A DNA stretch of 64,000 nucleotides from Bacteroidia bacterium (GTDB lineage Bacteria; Bacteroidota; Bacteroidia; J057): assembly GCA_030430575.1 (NCBI GenBank), contig JAUIKF010000013.1, positions 62,001 to 126,000 of the forward strand, given 5' to 3'. Positions 1 to 7,551 of the stretch are shown here, one piece after another (position 1 is the first letter of the stretch; each line of letters starts with the position of its first letter). A program made the position numbers and the translations under genes. The notes beneath the pieces are model-generated. The model searched no databases. It was not told the origin of the DNA and saw only the letters and a list, made by a program, of their open reading frames with translations.

Positions 1-585
1 CAGATGCAGGTGACAGATGAGCATCCTGTCATCGACCGAGGCATTGCCTTGCACAAGATGCTGCGCTTGATTTCAGCGAGCATGGGCGGCGAAGCCTACC
101 TCAACTTCATGGGCAACGAATTTGGGCATCCCGAGTGGATCGACTTCCCCCGCGAAGGCAACAACTGGAGCTATAAATACGCAAGGCGCCAATGGTCCCT
201 GGTAGATCGGGAAGATTTGAAGTACCAATTCCTGAATGCGTTTGACGGGGAAATGATCAAGCTGTTGCGGGAAAATAATGTGCTCTCGGCGGGTTTTGCG
301 CGTCAGGTATATGTCGATGAAGAAAATCAGATTTTGATCTATGAGCGTGGTGGTCTGCTGTTTATCTTTAATTTTCACCCTACCAAAGCCCATCCCGACT
401 ACACCTTTGAACCTGGCTTGGAAGGCGAATACAAGATTGTCCTCAATAGCGATGCCGCAGCCTTTGGCGGTCATGACCGGGTCGACACTGAGATCGTCTA
501 TCCAGTGACGGAGGAGGGGAAGATGCGGATTTATGTGCCGAATCGCGTAGCGATGGGGTTGAAGAAGGTTCTAAGTTCTAGGTAG
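1..585 (+). CDS. glgB: 1,4-alpha-glucan branching enzyme, C-terminal part (partial)
   Basis: The frame is open from base 1, so the gene begins outside the window; about 194 C-terminal residues are present. The run around MGGEAYLNFMGNEFGHPEW, followed by a YARRQWSLVD stretch, is typical of the eukaryote-type GH13 branching enzymes common in Bacteroidota. The enzyme makes alpha-1,6 branches in glycogen in the cytoplasm. What remains is the end of the catalytic barrel and the C-terminal all-beta domain. The last codons (VLSSR and the stop) lie inside a GTTCTA heptamer repeat, so the native 3' end may have been replaced by repeat sequence. Family assignment is secure from the conserved motifs; enzyme activity cannot be judged from this fragment. 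Confidence 0.9.
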   Translation, partial: QMQVTDEHPVIDRGIALHKMLRLISASMGGEAYLNFMGNEFGHPEWIDFPREGNNWSYKYARRQWSLVDREDLKYQFLNAFDGEMIKLLRENNVLSAGFARQVYVDEENQILIYERGGLLFIFNFHPTKAHPDYTFEPGLEGEYKIVLNSDAAAFGGHDRVDTEIVYPVTEEGKMRIYVPNRVAMGLKKVLSSR

Positions 586-601
586 TAGGTTCTATGTTGG
601 G
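561..601 (+). repeat. Heptamer-type repeat arm (GTTCTA/GTTCTAG units), left arm
   Basis: Degenerate GTTCTA-type units lie at the end of glgB and just after it. They are the inverse of the CCTAGAA array at 1083-1175; over about 29 nt the two arms pair with only about four mismatches, enclosing the four-helix-bundle gene. Confidence 0.65.
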
Positions 602-672
602 GGAAGTGTAATTTTTTGCAAAAGTTGTTCATTTAATTTGCCTGATTTCGTCTCATTAAGGCAAAAAGTAAA

Positions 673-1080
673 ATGACGCTAACTAATTTTGAAGAACTCA
701 AGATGTGGCAAGTCGCAAGAGAAGTGACTAAAGAATTGTATCAAATTGTGAAAAATAGCCCATCATTTGCTCGAGACTTTGACCTAAGAAGGCAAATATT
801 TAGAAGTGCGGGGTCCGTGATGGACAATATCGCGGAGGGATTTGAGCGAAATGGAAATCGAGAGTTTATCCAATTCCTCTCTATTGCGAAAGGTTCCGCT
901 GGTGAGTTGCGTTCTCAACTATTCCGAATGTACGATGCTGGATATGTAGATGAAAAAACATTTCAAGCCCTTAATGAAAAAACCAAATCGGTTATTTCAA
1001 TGATTGTCAAAATGATACAATATCTTAAGAAATCGTCATATAAAGGAGTGAAATTTCCCAATAAAGATCAGAAGCCGTAA
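673..1080 (+). CDS. Four-helix-bundle protein of the 23S rRNA intervening-sequence family
   Basis: A 135-residue, entirely helical protein. It carries the family signature: an arginine-rich helix (RRQIFRSAGSV), then DNIAEGFERNGNREF, then FLSIAKGSAGELRSQL. Members (S23/IVP family, TIGR02436) were first found in insertions within 23S rRNA genes and are also widespread as stand-alone genes; Avd of diversity-generating retroelements shares the fold. No biochemical role is established for stand-alone members. The gene is more AT-rich than glgB, is not in an rRNA operon here, and sits alone between inverted heptamer arrays (561-601 and 1083-1175), an arrangement reminiscent of the stem-loops that hold rRNA intervening sequences. 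No adjacent reverse transcriptase exists, so a DGR role is unlikely. Confidence 0.88.
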   Translation: MTLTNFEELKMWQVAREVTKELYQIVKNSPSFARDFDLRRQIFRSAGSVMDNIAEGFERNGNREFIQFLSIAKGSAGELRSQLFRMYDAGYVDEKTFQALNEKTKSVISMIVKMIQYLKKSSYKGVKFPNKDQKP

Positions 1081-1082
1081 CC

Positions 1083-1175
1083 ACCTAGAACCTAGAACCT
1101 AGAACCTAGAACCTAGAACCTAGAACCTAGAACCTAGAACCTAGAACCTAGAACCTAGAACCTAGAACCTAGAAC
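1083..1175. repeat. Tandem heptamer array (CCTAGAA)n, about 13 units
   Basis: About thirteen near-perfect head-to-tail copies of CCTAGAA lie directly behind the four-helix-bundle gene and end five bases before the convergent transglycosylase stop. The array is the inverse complement of the degenerate GTTCTAG units at 561-601. Confidence 0.95.
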
Positions 1176-1180
1176 GTTCT

Positions 1181-2149
1181 TCAATTACAACAATCACACT
1201 TCATCTCATACGAATCCGTGATGAGTTGATCCAGCCGGATCATCGAAGCGAGGACGAGCTGGCTGTAGTTTTGAGAGGAATTGCCAAAATTGCGGTATTC
1301 GGTCTGCCAGATCTTTTGGATGAGGGCCATATTGCCCTTTTGGGGGCGGATTTTGTTGACGACGCCACGGACATTGCGATAGCCCGCGTGATAGACGTGG
1401 AGGACGAGTAGGCGAAACCAGATCGCCTCTTCGTCATAGCGCAAGCCCCAGTTGCGGAGGATCATTTTGGTACGAGGGATACAGACATTCTTGAGCAAAC
1501 GCGCTGCACCGCCTGCCGATTTTTCCAAATCATTGCGTTCATCTACGATGCTATTCACCTTGAGCCCTTGCTCAATCGCGACACGCTTCATCAGTTGAAA
1601 GTGCCCATGAGCACCTGCGCCAGAAGTACGGACGATGCCTGGGCTTTCGATCAGCAGAATGGCTTGCGCATACCAAGGGTCAACGCCTTCATTGATAAAT
1701 ACTTCAACGGATTTGCTGATACTGGGCAGGACTTCTTTAAACGTATAATAATCGCTTTTGCCCGAAGTCACATAGACTTTTTCTTCCTCATCAAGCCCAT
1801 GGACTTTGCGCACACTGTCCTTATAAGCTTCCAGCTCTTCCTCCTCCATCGAGTCGATAAGGGCTGTGATCGCACCTCCCAGAATCTGACGTGTAGCAGC
1901 GATATTGACGATGCTACTGTCCTTTTCCATGCACATCACAGTACACCAAAAATTGGGTTGGGCAAGGGTGTCCCACCGCTCCGTATAGAGACGGCAGTCC
2001 TGCACGATCTGATAAAGGATCGTATCACCAGGTAATGCAACAGTAGTGAGTGAAGGATGAGAGGGGGTTTTCCCTGGATGTTGTGCGGGAAGGACACAAG
2101 GCAACAATGTCAATAACATTGCTGCCCATAAGCGGGCAATTGTAGTCAT
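1181..2149 (-). CDS. Lytic transglycosylase-like protein (SLT domain), exported
   Basis: A 322-residue protein with an N-terminal signal peptide (hydrophobic stretch at residues 6-20 ending PAQ). The C-terminal half resembles soluble lytic transglycosylase domains: WYAQAILLIESPG has the likely catalytic Glu168, followed by SGAGAHGHFQLM, the counterpart of the GxxGLMQ segment. Such enzymes cleave the MurNAc-GlcNAc bond of peptidoglycan in the periplasm. The N-terminal 130 residues are not a known domain. A paralogue of similar length and the same order of motifs lies next to it at 2447-3487, so the pair arose by duplication. The start is the Met directly preceding the signal peptide. Activity is inferred; the surrounding motifs are divergent. 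Confidence 0.82.
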   Translation of the reverse strand: MTTIARLWAAMLLTLLPCVLPAQHPGKTPSHPSLTTVALPGDTILYQIVQDCRLYTERWDTLAQPNFWCTVMCMEKDSSIVNIAATRQILGGAITALIDSMEEEELEAYKDSVRKVHGLDEEEKVYVTSGKSDYYTFKEVLPSISKSVEVFINEGVDPWYAQAILLIESPGIVRTSGAGAHGHFQLMKRVAIEQGLKVNSIVDERNDLEKSAGGAARLLKNVCIPRTKMILRNWGLRYDEEAIWFRLLVLHVYHAGYRNVRGVVNKIRPQKGNMALIQKIWQTEYRNFGNSSQNYSQLVLASMIRLDQLITDSYEMKCDCCN

Positions 2150-2199
2150 GTTTGGCGGCGTATTGTAGAGCGAATATAGCTGGATAAGAGGAGAGGAAG

Positions 2200-2446
2200 A
2201 AATTATTGATTGATTAATTGATAGATTATTGATTGGGGAGTGTTTATCCTAGTAAGATGGCCTCAAAAGATATTAGAAATGTCATTTATGAAAATAATAA
2301 ATGGCTAATAATCAAATGATTATCAGCCACTTACATCAAACTATTAACCTCAAACCTATTTTAGAATTTTTGATTGATTAATTGATACATTATTGATTGA
2401 GGGTGCTAGAATTAATCAATCAATAATCAATTAATCAATAATCTTG
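2200..2446. repeat. ATTGATTG/ATTAATTGAT repeat tracts between the two transglycosylase genes
   Basis: AT-rich tracts built from ATTGATT and TTAATTGAT units occur around 2204-2240 and 2368-2443. The second tract contains both orientations (…ATTGATTG then CAATCAAT…) and can fold on itself. Similar tracts recur near 9214, 20100, 20885, 26205, 52316 and 62256. Confidence 0.75.
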
Positions 2447-3487
2447 TTAATGGTGTGCGAAGAGTTCTTCTCTTTCCACCGAGTACCTGCGCACATAAAA
2501 ATCGCCCAACAACACCTCATCGCCATACGCACAGACAAGCTCGTGCTGCTTATTGATGAGGTCATCCAATTCGAGCATCGCCGCCATAGCGACTTGAGAG
2601 TAATTTTGAGAGGCATTTTGGAATCCACCCGAAGTGGTCACCCAGAGTTTTTGGATGAGTTGCATGCCGCCTTCCTTGGGATTGATCACGCGCAAGGCAG
2701 ATCCTACATTGCCGGCCCCTGCGTGGTAGCAATGCAGCACCATCAGACGGAACCATAGCTCATTTTCATGATAGCTGATGCGGTGGCGCTTGAGCAGCCT
2801 GCGCGTCTCTGGGATGCACATATCGCGAATCAACTTCGCCGCAGCGCGTGCTGACTTGCCAAAGTTGGCGCGGTCATCTCGCATAGAGCTGACGGTGAGT
2901 CCATAATGACGAGCCACGCTAGCCATCAACTGAAAGGGGCCGTAGGCGCCTACGTGAGACTGCTGCAGCTGTCCGGGACTCTCAATGCATAAGATCGCCT
3001 GTGCATACCATGGATTGATGCCTTCCATCGCAAAATAGTCGATGGAGCGGTCTATGGAAGACAGGACTTTGTCTATCTGATAAAAATGCTTGCGACCATG
3101 GGTCACATATATATCTTCTCCTTCTGGGATGTCAAATTTTTGATGAAGCGCGTAGCGAAAGCGACGCTTCTGTGTTTCTGTAAGGCGCAGCCATGTGCGG
3201 GTCTTGATCTTACCAAGGATCTTGCGCGATTGGGAGAGATTGACGATGGCTGAGTCTTTGGGCATGACCATGATCTGACGCCAAAACTTGAGCTGCGAAA
3301 GTTCGTCCCAATCTCTGCCATGCATGAAAGGATCTTCGATGAAACGGCGCATTTCTGTAGAAATGGGTTCAACCGGTATCTCTTCCACTGTCACCATGGG
3401 CGTAGGTGTGTGATAATTGCAGCTTCCCAAGCCAAATAACAGGCCTGAGAGGATAAAGGGAAAGATGGAATGGAGTAAAGCTTTCAT
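2447..3487 (-). CDS. Lytic transglycosylase-like lipoprotein (SLT domain), paralogue of the gene at 1181-2149
   Basis: A 346-residue protein with a lipoprotein signal: hydrophobic residues 6-20 followed by LFGLGSC, giving Cys23 as the probable lipidated residue. The SLT-like domain spans roughly residues 140-290, with WYAQAILCIESPG (likely catalytic Glu169) and VGAYGPFQLM. It matches its neighbour along its whole length (…WDELSQLKFW…/…WDTLAQPNFW…, ITPESRR-like end of the domain, NASQNYSQ/NSSQNYSQ), so the two form a tandem pair that differ in anchoring: this one a lipoprotein, the other apparently soluble. The extra 30 C-terminal residues are unique. The probable role is peptidoglycan remodelling at the membrane; no partner genes are linked. 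Confidence 0.83.
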   Translation of the reverse strand: MKALLHSIFPFILSGLLFGLGSCNYHTPTPMVTVEEIPVEPISTEMRRFIEDPFMHGRDWDELSQLKFWRQIMVMPKDSAIVNLSQSRKILGKIKTRTWLRLTETQKRRFRYALHQKFDIPEGEDIYVTHGRKHFYQIDKVLSSIDRSIDYFAMEGINPWYAQAILCIESPGQLQQSHVGAYGPFQLMASVARHYGLTVSSMRDDRANFGKSARAAAKLIRDMCIPETRRLLKRHRISYHENELWFRLMVLHCYHAGAGNVGSALRVINPKEGGMQLIQKLWVTTSGGFQNASQNYSQVAMAAMLELDDLINKQHELVCAYGDEVLLGDFYVRRYSVEREELFAHH

Positions 3488-3939
3488 TGGAATTTAAGAA
3501 AATTAGGATAATACGTTTTCTGGCAACTACATAGCTGCTGCTTACCAATTTAATGGTCCTACTACTCTTCCAGGTGAACAAGGAATATGAGGATAATTCC
3601 TCACGCTGAAGAAAATACAAACTCTATGCCAGTTGAATCTAAAACGATAAAACAGCTTAGAAAAAGGGAAAAACGGGTGTTTTTGCGGAAAGAAAATCCT
3701 AATTTGATGATTGGATAAGTAGAAGTGTATAGGTGGAATATTTTACGAATGTGTATACTAATGGGGAAGGGGAAAATTACTTTTTTGGGTAATAAAAATA
3801 TGAAGTGTCATTTCGACCCCGATGAATAGCGAAGGCTTTGCGAAGGACTAAGGAGAAATCTACCTATCAATCCTGAGATGGGCCTTTTTCGAATTTTTTC
3901 CTAAATTACCTTTCTCCTCTCACATACAATCCCATCCTT
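3488..3939. other. Intergenic region with a GTCATTTCGACC-type repeat
   Basis: No credible gene. Bases 3808-3872 contain a dispersed motif starting GTCATTTCGACC and followed by GGAGAAATCT, related to the hairpin element at 34477-34616. The rest is AT-rich and probably holds the divergent promoters of the flanking genes, but I cannot place them. Confidence 0.6.
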
Positions 3940-4314
3940 ATGAACCTCAAAACCTTCCTCACCATCACCGCCTTCATTTACATTCCCTTTGGACTGGGGA
4001 TGGTCCTGATCCCGTATGAGCTATTTGGCTTTTATGGGTTTGAACTCAACGCTTCTTCTGCTATGCTGGGAAGAGTGGTAGGCGCAGCCATTATTGGTAT
4101 GGGCCTGATGAATTACCTCAGCCGAAATGCAGGGCTAGAATCTTCCGCCCTGCGGGCCATCCTGATCGGAAATCTCGTGTATCACGCCTTGGATACGGTG
4201 ATAGATTTCTTTCCTACCTATCAAGGCGTCGTCAATGCCTGGACATGGAGTTTTGTAGGCTTGCATATTGTACTCGCTTTAGGGTTTGCTTATTTTCTAT
4301 TTGTTAAAAAATAA
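3940..4314 (+). CDS. Small four-helix integral membrane protein, function unknown
   Basis: A 124-residue protein that is almost entirely hydrophobic, with about four predicted membrane segments (residues 5-25, 42-60, 70-90 and 102-121). A short polar loop, SRNAGLESSALR, lies between the second and third helices. It has no catalytic motif. It resembles in size and layout the small membrane proteins grouped as DUF4345-like or DoxX-like, but I could not recognise a specific family. The next gene downstream has its own promoter-like sequence, so this gene is probably transcribed alone. Confidence 0.7.
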   Translation: MNLKTFLTITAFIYIPFGLGMVLIPYELFGFYGFELNASSAMLGRVVGAAIIGMGLMNYLSRNAGLESSALRAILIGNLVYHALDTVIDFFPTYQGVVNAWTWSFVGLHIVLALGFAYFLFVKK

Positions 4315-4361
4315 GGGGAAATTACTTTTTGCTAAATAAAGTAGATTCTATGCTAATTTTA

Positions 4362-4392
4362 TTGCATTTATTGACCTAATTTGCTAAATTTG
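4362..4392 (+). promoter_or_regulatory. Putative Bacteroidota promoter of the VOC gene
   Basis: TTG at 4362-4364 and TAAATTTG at 4385-4392 are separated by 20 bases and match the TTTG / TAnnTTTG layout of the Bacteroidota primary sigma factor. The predicted transcript start is about 25 bases before the ATG at 4421. Confidence 0.5.
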
Positions 4393-4420
4393 GCTAATAA
4401 AACAAGTAATCAATACCCTT

Positions 4421-4840
4421 ATGAAAACCCTTACCCCCTACCTCGCTTTTGGCGGGACATGTGAAGAAGCGCTCAATTTCTACAAAGACTGCTTTGGCTG
4501 TGATTCACTGGAAGTCCGGACCTTTAGAGATTCTCCTTCACAAGTACCAGACAATTATAAGGACAAAGTCATGCATGCAGAATTTCGGTCAGGCGACCTT
4601 TTCTTTATGGCTTCTGATACGCCTCCTAGCAATCAAGTAAAGCCAGGGAATACCATCACACTGAGCATCAACCTCGACGACGAAAATGAGCAGACGGGGA
4701 TTTGGGATAAACTGTCACAAGGCGCTCAAGTATTGATGCCCTTAAATAACACCTTCTGGGGTGCACGATTTGGCATGCTGATCGATCAGTATGGAATCAA
4801 TTGGATGCTCAACTGCCAACCAGAAAAAGCCCATGGCTAA
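4421..4840 (+). CDS. VOC superfamily protein, PhnB-like
   Basis: A 139-residue single-domain member of the vicinal oxygen chelate (glyoxalase/bleomycin-resistance) fold, of the PhnB-like type. Supporting motifs are TPYLAFGGTCEEALNFYKDCFG at the N-terminus (written here in part: the FGG…ALNFYK core), VMHAEFRSGDLFFMASD in the middle, and WGARFGMLIDQYGINWMLN at the C-terminus. Members are dimeric and many have lost the metal site; their substrates are usually unknown, so no reaction is assigned. It stands alone between a membrane protein and a repeat block. Length is normal for the family and the start is fixed by the conserved N-terminus. Confidence 0.88.
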   Translation: MKTLTPYLAFGGTCEEALNFYKDCFGCDSLEVRTFRDSPSQVPDNYKDKVMHAEFRSGDLFFMASDTPPSNQVKPGNTITLSINLDDENEQTGIWDKLSQGAQVLMPLNNTFWGARFGMLIDQYGINWMLNCQPEKAHG

Positions 4841-5071
4841 GGCCATCCAACTCCTCAAAAAAATGAAGCGTAAATGTGTCGAGATAAAAATGAAAGTGCA
4901 GATTTATCTTTTGTCTTCCACGCACTTGCGCTTTATCCTCCAAATATTGATGTTTTAAACCTTCCCCTTTGTCTTTCGACTTTCCCTTATGAACCCCCTT
5001 TTCGCCAAACGGTCCCCCTCGCCTTCGACAAGCTCAGGCTACGGTGGACCTGGCGATTTGGCCATTAAAAA
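4841..5071. other. Intergenic stretch leading into the tandem repeats
   Basis: No gene seen. It includes a short dispersed-type motif, TCGACAAGCTCAGGCTAC, near 5027, and short AT-rich segments. It leads directly into the 168-bp repeat array. Confidence 0.5.
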
Positions 5072-5498
5072 ATCACGATTTCTCATAAAGCCCCTCTCTT
5101 CGCGTGGGGCCCAGCGTCGGCCAAGAGAGGGGCAGCGAAGGCCTTCGGCCTGAGCGGAGTGAGTTTTTTCTGGCCATCAACCCACCCTTTCGTTTTATCG
5201 CCCTCCCTTAAGAAAGGAGGGCTAACGAGCCTAAGAGAAATCACGATTTCTCATAAAGCCCCTCTCTTCGCGTGGGGCCCAGCGTCGGCCAAGAGAGGGG
5301 CAGCGAAGGCCGAAGGCTGAGCGGGGTGAGTTTTTTCTGGCCATCAACCCACCCTTTCGTTTTATCGCCCTCCCTTAAGAAAGGAGGGCTAACGAGCCTA
5401 AGAGAAATCACGATTTCTCATAAAGCCCCTCTCTTCGCGTCGGCCCCAGCGCAGGCCAAGAGAGGGGCAGTGAAGGCCGAAGGCTGAGCGGGGTGAGT
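5072..5498. repeat. Three tandem copies of a ~168-bp GC-rich repeat
   Basis: Copies start at 5072, 5240 and 5407 (periods 168 and 167); the third is truncated. Each begins ATCACGATTTCTCATAAAGC and contains two hairpins: CCCCTCTCTT…AAGAGAGGGG and CCTCCCTTAAGAAAGGAGG. The block ends at the stop codon of the convergent VWA-like gene. The half around CAACCCACCCTTTCGTTTT recurs inverted at about 22147-22196. Confidence 0.92.
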
Positions 5499-6725
5499 TC
5501 ACTTCCTCACATACTTAAACACCCCATTCTCTTGCTTTACATAAGAAAACATGTCATACGTGAATACTTCGCCCGGTTTCATCTTCGAAAGATTAGAGAT
5601 GTCGTGCGTCTCTGTATGTAAAGTCCCACCCGTCATACTGGCGAGGGTAAGGTAATTGGGGTGAATCCAATGGCTTCTAACCCATTTGCCGCTGGTACCA
5701 AGGCCTGTGGTGCGGGTCTTTTTGTTGTGGAAAAGCAGGATGTGAACAGGCTGCTTGAGGTAGCGGATCAGCTTGAGGTCTCTAATAGAACTATTGCGAT
5801 CGGGGATCAGCAATACCTCTTTATAGCCTTTCAGGCTATGTGTTGCGCGAAGCAAGGCTTCTATGTCATTTTCGGCAGCGTCTCCACCCAGCCCTTCGCT
5901 TTTGACACGAGCCATTGTGGTGATGACGCTGTCGATATTGGTGGGTTTACAATAATAAATGCCCCCAGTACGCCCTATCCTTTTGGCAAAATGCGGTTTG
6001 CCGCCCCCATCATTAAAAATGACCAAATCCTTAAGTGGACTTTGGTGAATGCGTTCGCGATGCCACCGCATCAAAGAGGCCCCATTGCGATACATACTCG
6101 CCGTCCAATCCATGACTACCAAAACATCCTTCCACTCAGGGTGCCTCAGGAGAATCTTCACTATCGAAGAGTCCGGTATTTTGGTCTTTTTGCCATAAAT
6201 CACCTCAATCAACATCGTAATGTCAGGATGGTCCTTCTCCATCTCTGTCAGCCCCTCACCAGGGGTATCCTGAAAGGGAATGGGGGACCAGTGGATGACA
6301 AATCCATGAAAGAATGTTTTCGCGGCAGGCTCGTCGTGTGGATCAGTTTGCAGGATAAAATGCCATTGAATACTTCTCTGGTCAAAGATCATTGAATCCA
6401 ATGCATACAGGTTTTTGAGTCGATTTTCCAATAACCAGTCATAATCGGTCCGCCAATCCTCAAACTCCCAGGGATAGCGAGTGAAGACTAACTCTATTCT
6501 AAAAATTTGATTGGCCTTAATCCCAGCCATCTTCTCCACATCGAGAATTTCGGGCTTAGCATAGGGGACATTGAGTACGATATGTTGACTGTCTGTTGGA
6601 AAAGTGTATACGGGTACTTCTTGATACTTCACAGCTTTGGGGAGCTCAAATTTTGCCCAAACCATCGATGGCAAGAGGCAAATCAATAATCCGCAAAGGG
6701 TAGCATATGACGAGAGTGACTTCAT
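5499..6725 (-). CDS. Exported protein with a von Willebrand A-like domain
   Basis: A 408-residue protein with a clear signal peptide (residues 1-24, ending MVWA). Residues about 195-370 look like a VWA fold: a hydrophobic strand VLVVMDWTASM carries a DxTxS MIDAS-like motif (Asp206, Thr208, Ser210), and later strands end in LVIFNDGGG, EVLLIPD and VHILLFH. A GGDAAENDIEALL helix in the middle is also typical of VWA proteins. The N-terminal 190 residues match nothing I know. The domain suggests metal-dependent binding of a ligand in the periplasm or on the surface. There is no T9SS tail. It faces away from the response regulator at 6853; regulation is unknown. Confidence 0.75.
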   Translation of the reverse strand: MKSLSSYATLCGLLICLLPSMVWAKFELPKAVKYQEVPVYTFPTDSQHIVLNVPYAKPEILDVEKMAGIKANQIFRIELVFTRYPWEFEDWRTDYDWLLENRLKNLYALDSMIFDQRSIQWHFILQTDPHDEPAAKTFFHGFVIHWSPIPFQDTPGEGLTEMEKDHPDITMLIEVIYGKKTKIPDSSIVKILLRHPEWKDVLVVMDWTASMYRNGASLMRWHRERIHQSPLKDLVIFNDGGGKPHFAKRIGRTGGIYYCKPTNIDSVITTMARVKSEGLGGDAAENDIEALLRATHSLKGYKEVLLIPDRNSSIRDLKLIRYLKQPVHILLFHNKKTRTTGLGTSGKWVRSHWIHPNYLTLASMTGGTLHTETHDISNLSKMKPGEVFTYDMFSYVKQENGVFKYVRK

Positions 6726-6839
6726 GCTAAAGGGTTGGTTATGAGTGAAATATGGCTGTGGGTAGAACGGTTTTAGAAGTTCGTTATTTTGGTGATAGGA
6801 TCAAAACACCTTCGTGAAACTATTGTGATACTTAATATT

Positions 6840-6847
6840 TACCTTTG
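6840..6847 (+). promoter_or_regulatory. Putative -7 box (TACCTTTG) of the response regulator, very close to its ATG
   Basis: TACCTTTG matches the Bacteroidota TAnnTTTG -7 element and ends five bases before the ATG at 6853. If used, transcription would begin at or next to the start codon, giving a leaderless or nearly leaderless mRNA. No good -33 element is evident, so this is tentative. Confidence 0.4.
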
Positions 6848-6852
6848 CGATT

Positions 6853-7551
6853 ATGAAAAAGGTACTGATTATTGAAGATGATCAAAGCATCTCAGAGCTA
6901 TTGGAAATTCATTTGAAAGACCTTGGCTATCAGGTAGATATGGTAGCAAATGGGAACGACGGATTGGAAAAGGGATTAAGCCTTGACCACCAGTTGATTA
7001 TTCTAGACTTAATGTTACCAGGAATGGATGGACTGGAAATTTGTCGTCGCCTCCGTGCCAAGGAAGTGCATACGCCCATCCTGATGCTGACAGCGAAGTC
7101 AGAAGAAATAGACAAAGTCTTGGGGTTAGAATCTGGTGCTGATGATTACCTCACCAAGCCGTTTAGCGTCAGAGAATTTATCGCACGGGTCAAGGCAATT
7201 TTCCGACGGATACAACTGATGGAGGAAGCCTATACCGCTACCCAGTCGCCTAAATTAGATTTTGGAACGCTAAAAATAGATATCGAAAAACGCAAAGTGC
7301 TGGTAGATAATGTACGGGTAGAATTGACCCCCAAAGAATTTGACCTTTTGGTGCTGCTGGCCTCCAACCCTGGCCGTAGCTACTCCCGGTCTCAATTGCT
7401 GAGCCTCGTATGGGGCTATGAGTTCTCAGGTTACGAACACACGGTCAATTCCCATATCAACCGCTTACGCATGAAAATTGAACCTGATGTTTCCCAACCT
7501 ACCTATATCCTCACGACCTGGGGAGTAGGGTATCGGTTTAGGGAGGAATGA
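6853..7551 (+). CDS. OmpR/PhoB-family response regulator
   Basis: A 232-residue two-domain regulator. The receiver domain (residues 1-120) has the acidic pair Asp9/Asp10, phosphoacceptor Asp52 (LDLMLPGMDG), Thr80 and Lys102 (TKPF). The C-terminal winged helix (residues about 135-230) shows the OmpR pattern: VELTPKEFDLLVLLASNPG, RSQLLSLVWG, and HINRLRMKIE…YILTTWGVGYRF. It is followed after 165 bases by its probable partner kinase at 7717, on the same strand, making a standard pair. The signal sensed is not deducible. All catalytic residues are intact. Confidence 0.96.
   Translation: MKKVLIIEDDQSISELLEIHLKDLGYQVDMVANGNDGLEKGLSLDHQLIILDLMLPGMDGLEICRRLRAKEVHTPILMLTAKSEEIDKVLGLESGADDYLTKPFSVREFIARVKAIFRRIQLMEEAYTATQSPKLDFGTLKIDIEKRKVLVDNVRVELTPKEFDLLVLLASNPGRSYSRSQLLSLVWGYEFSGYEHTVNSHINRLRMKIEPDVSQPTYILTTWGVGYRFREE

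Noticed and set aside
673-1080. Diversity-generating retroelement (Avd-like gene)
   Set aside because: No reverse transcriptase, template repeat or variable repeat nearby.
1083-1175. CRISPR or telomere-like origin sequence
   Set aside because: The repeats have no spacers and several unit types exist at scattered sites; no replication genes are linked.
5272-5487. Open frame of 71 codons across the 168-bp repeats
   Set aside because: It consists wholly of tandem repeat sequence and has no homology or composition of a protein.
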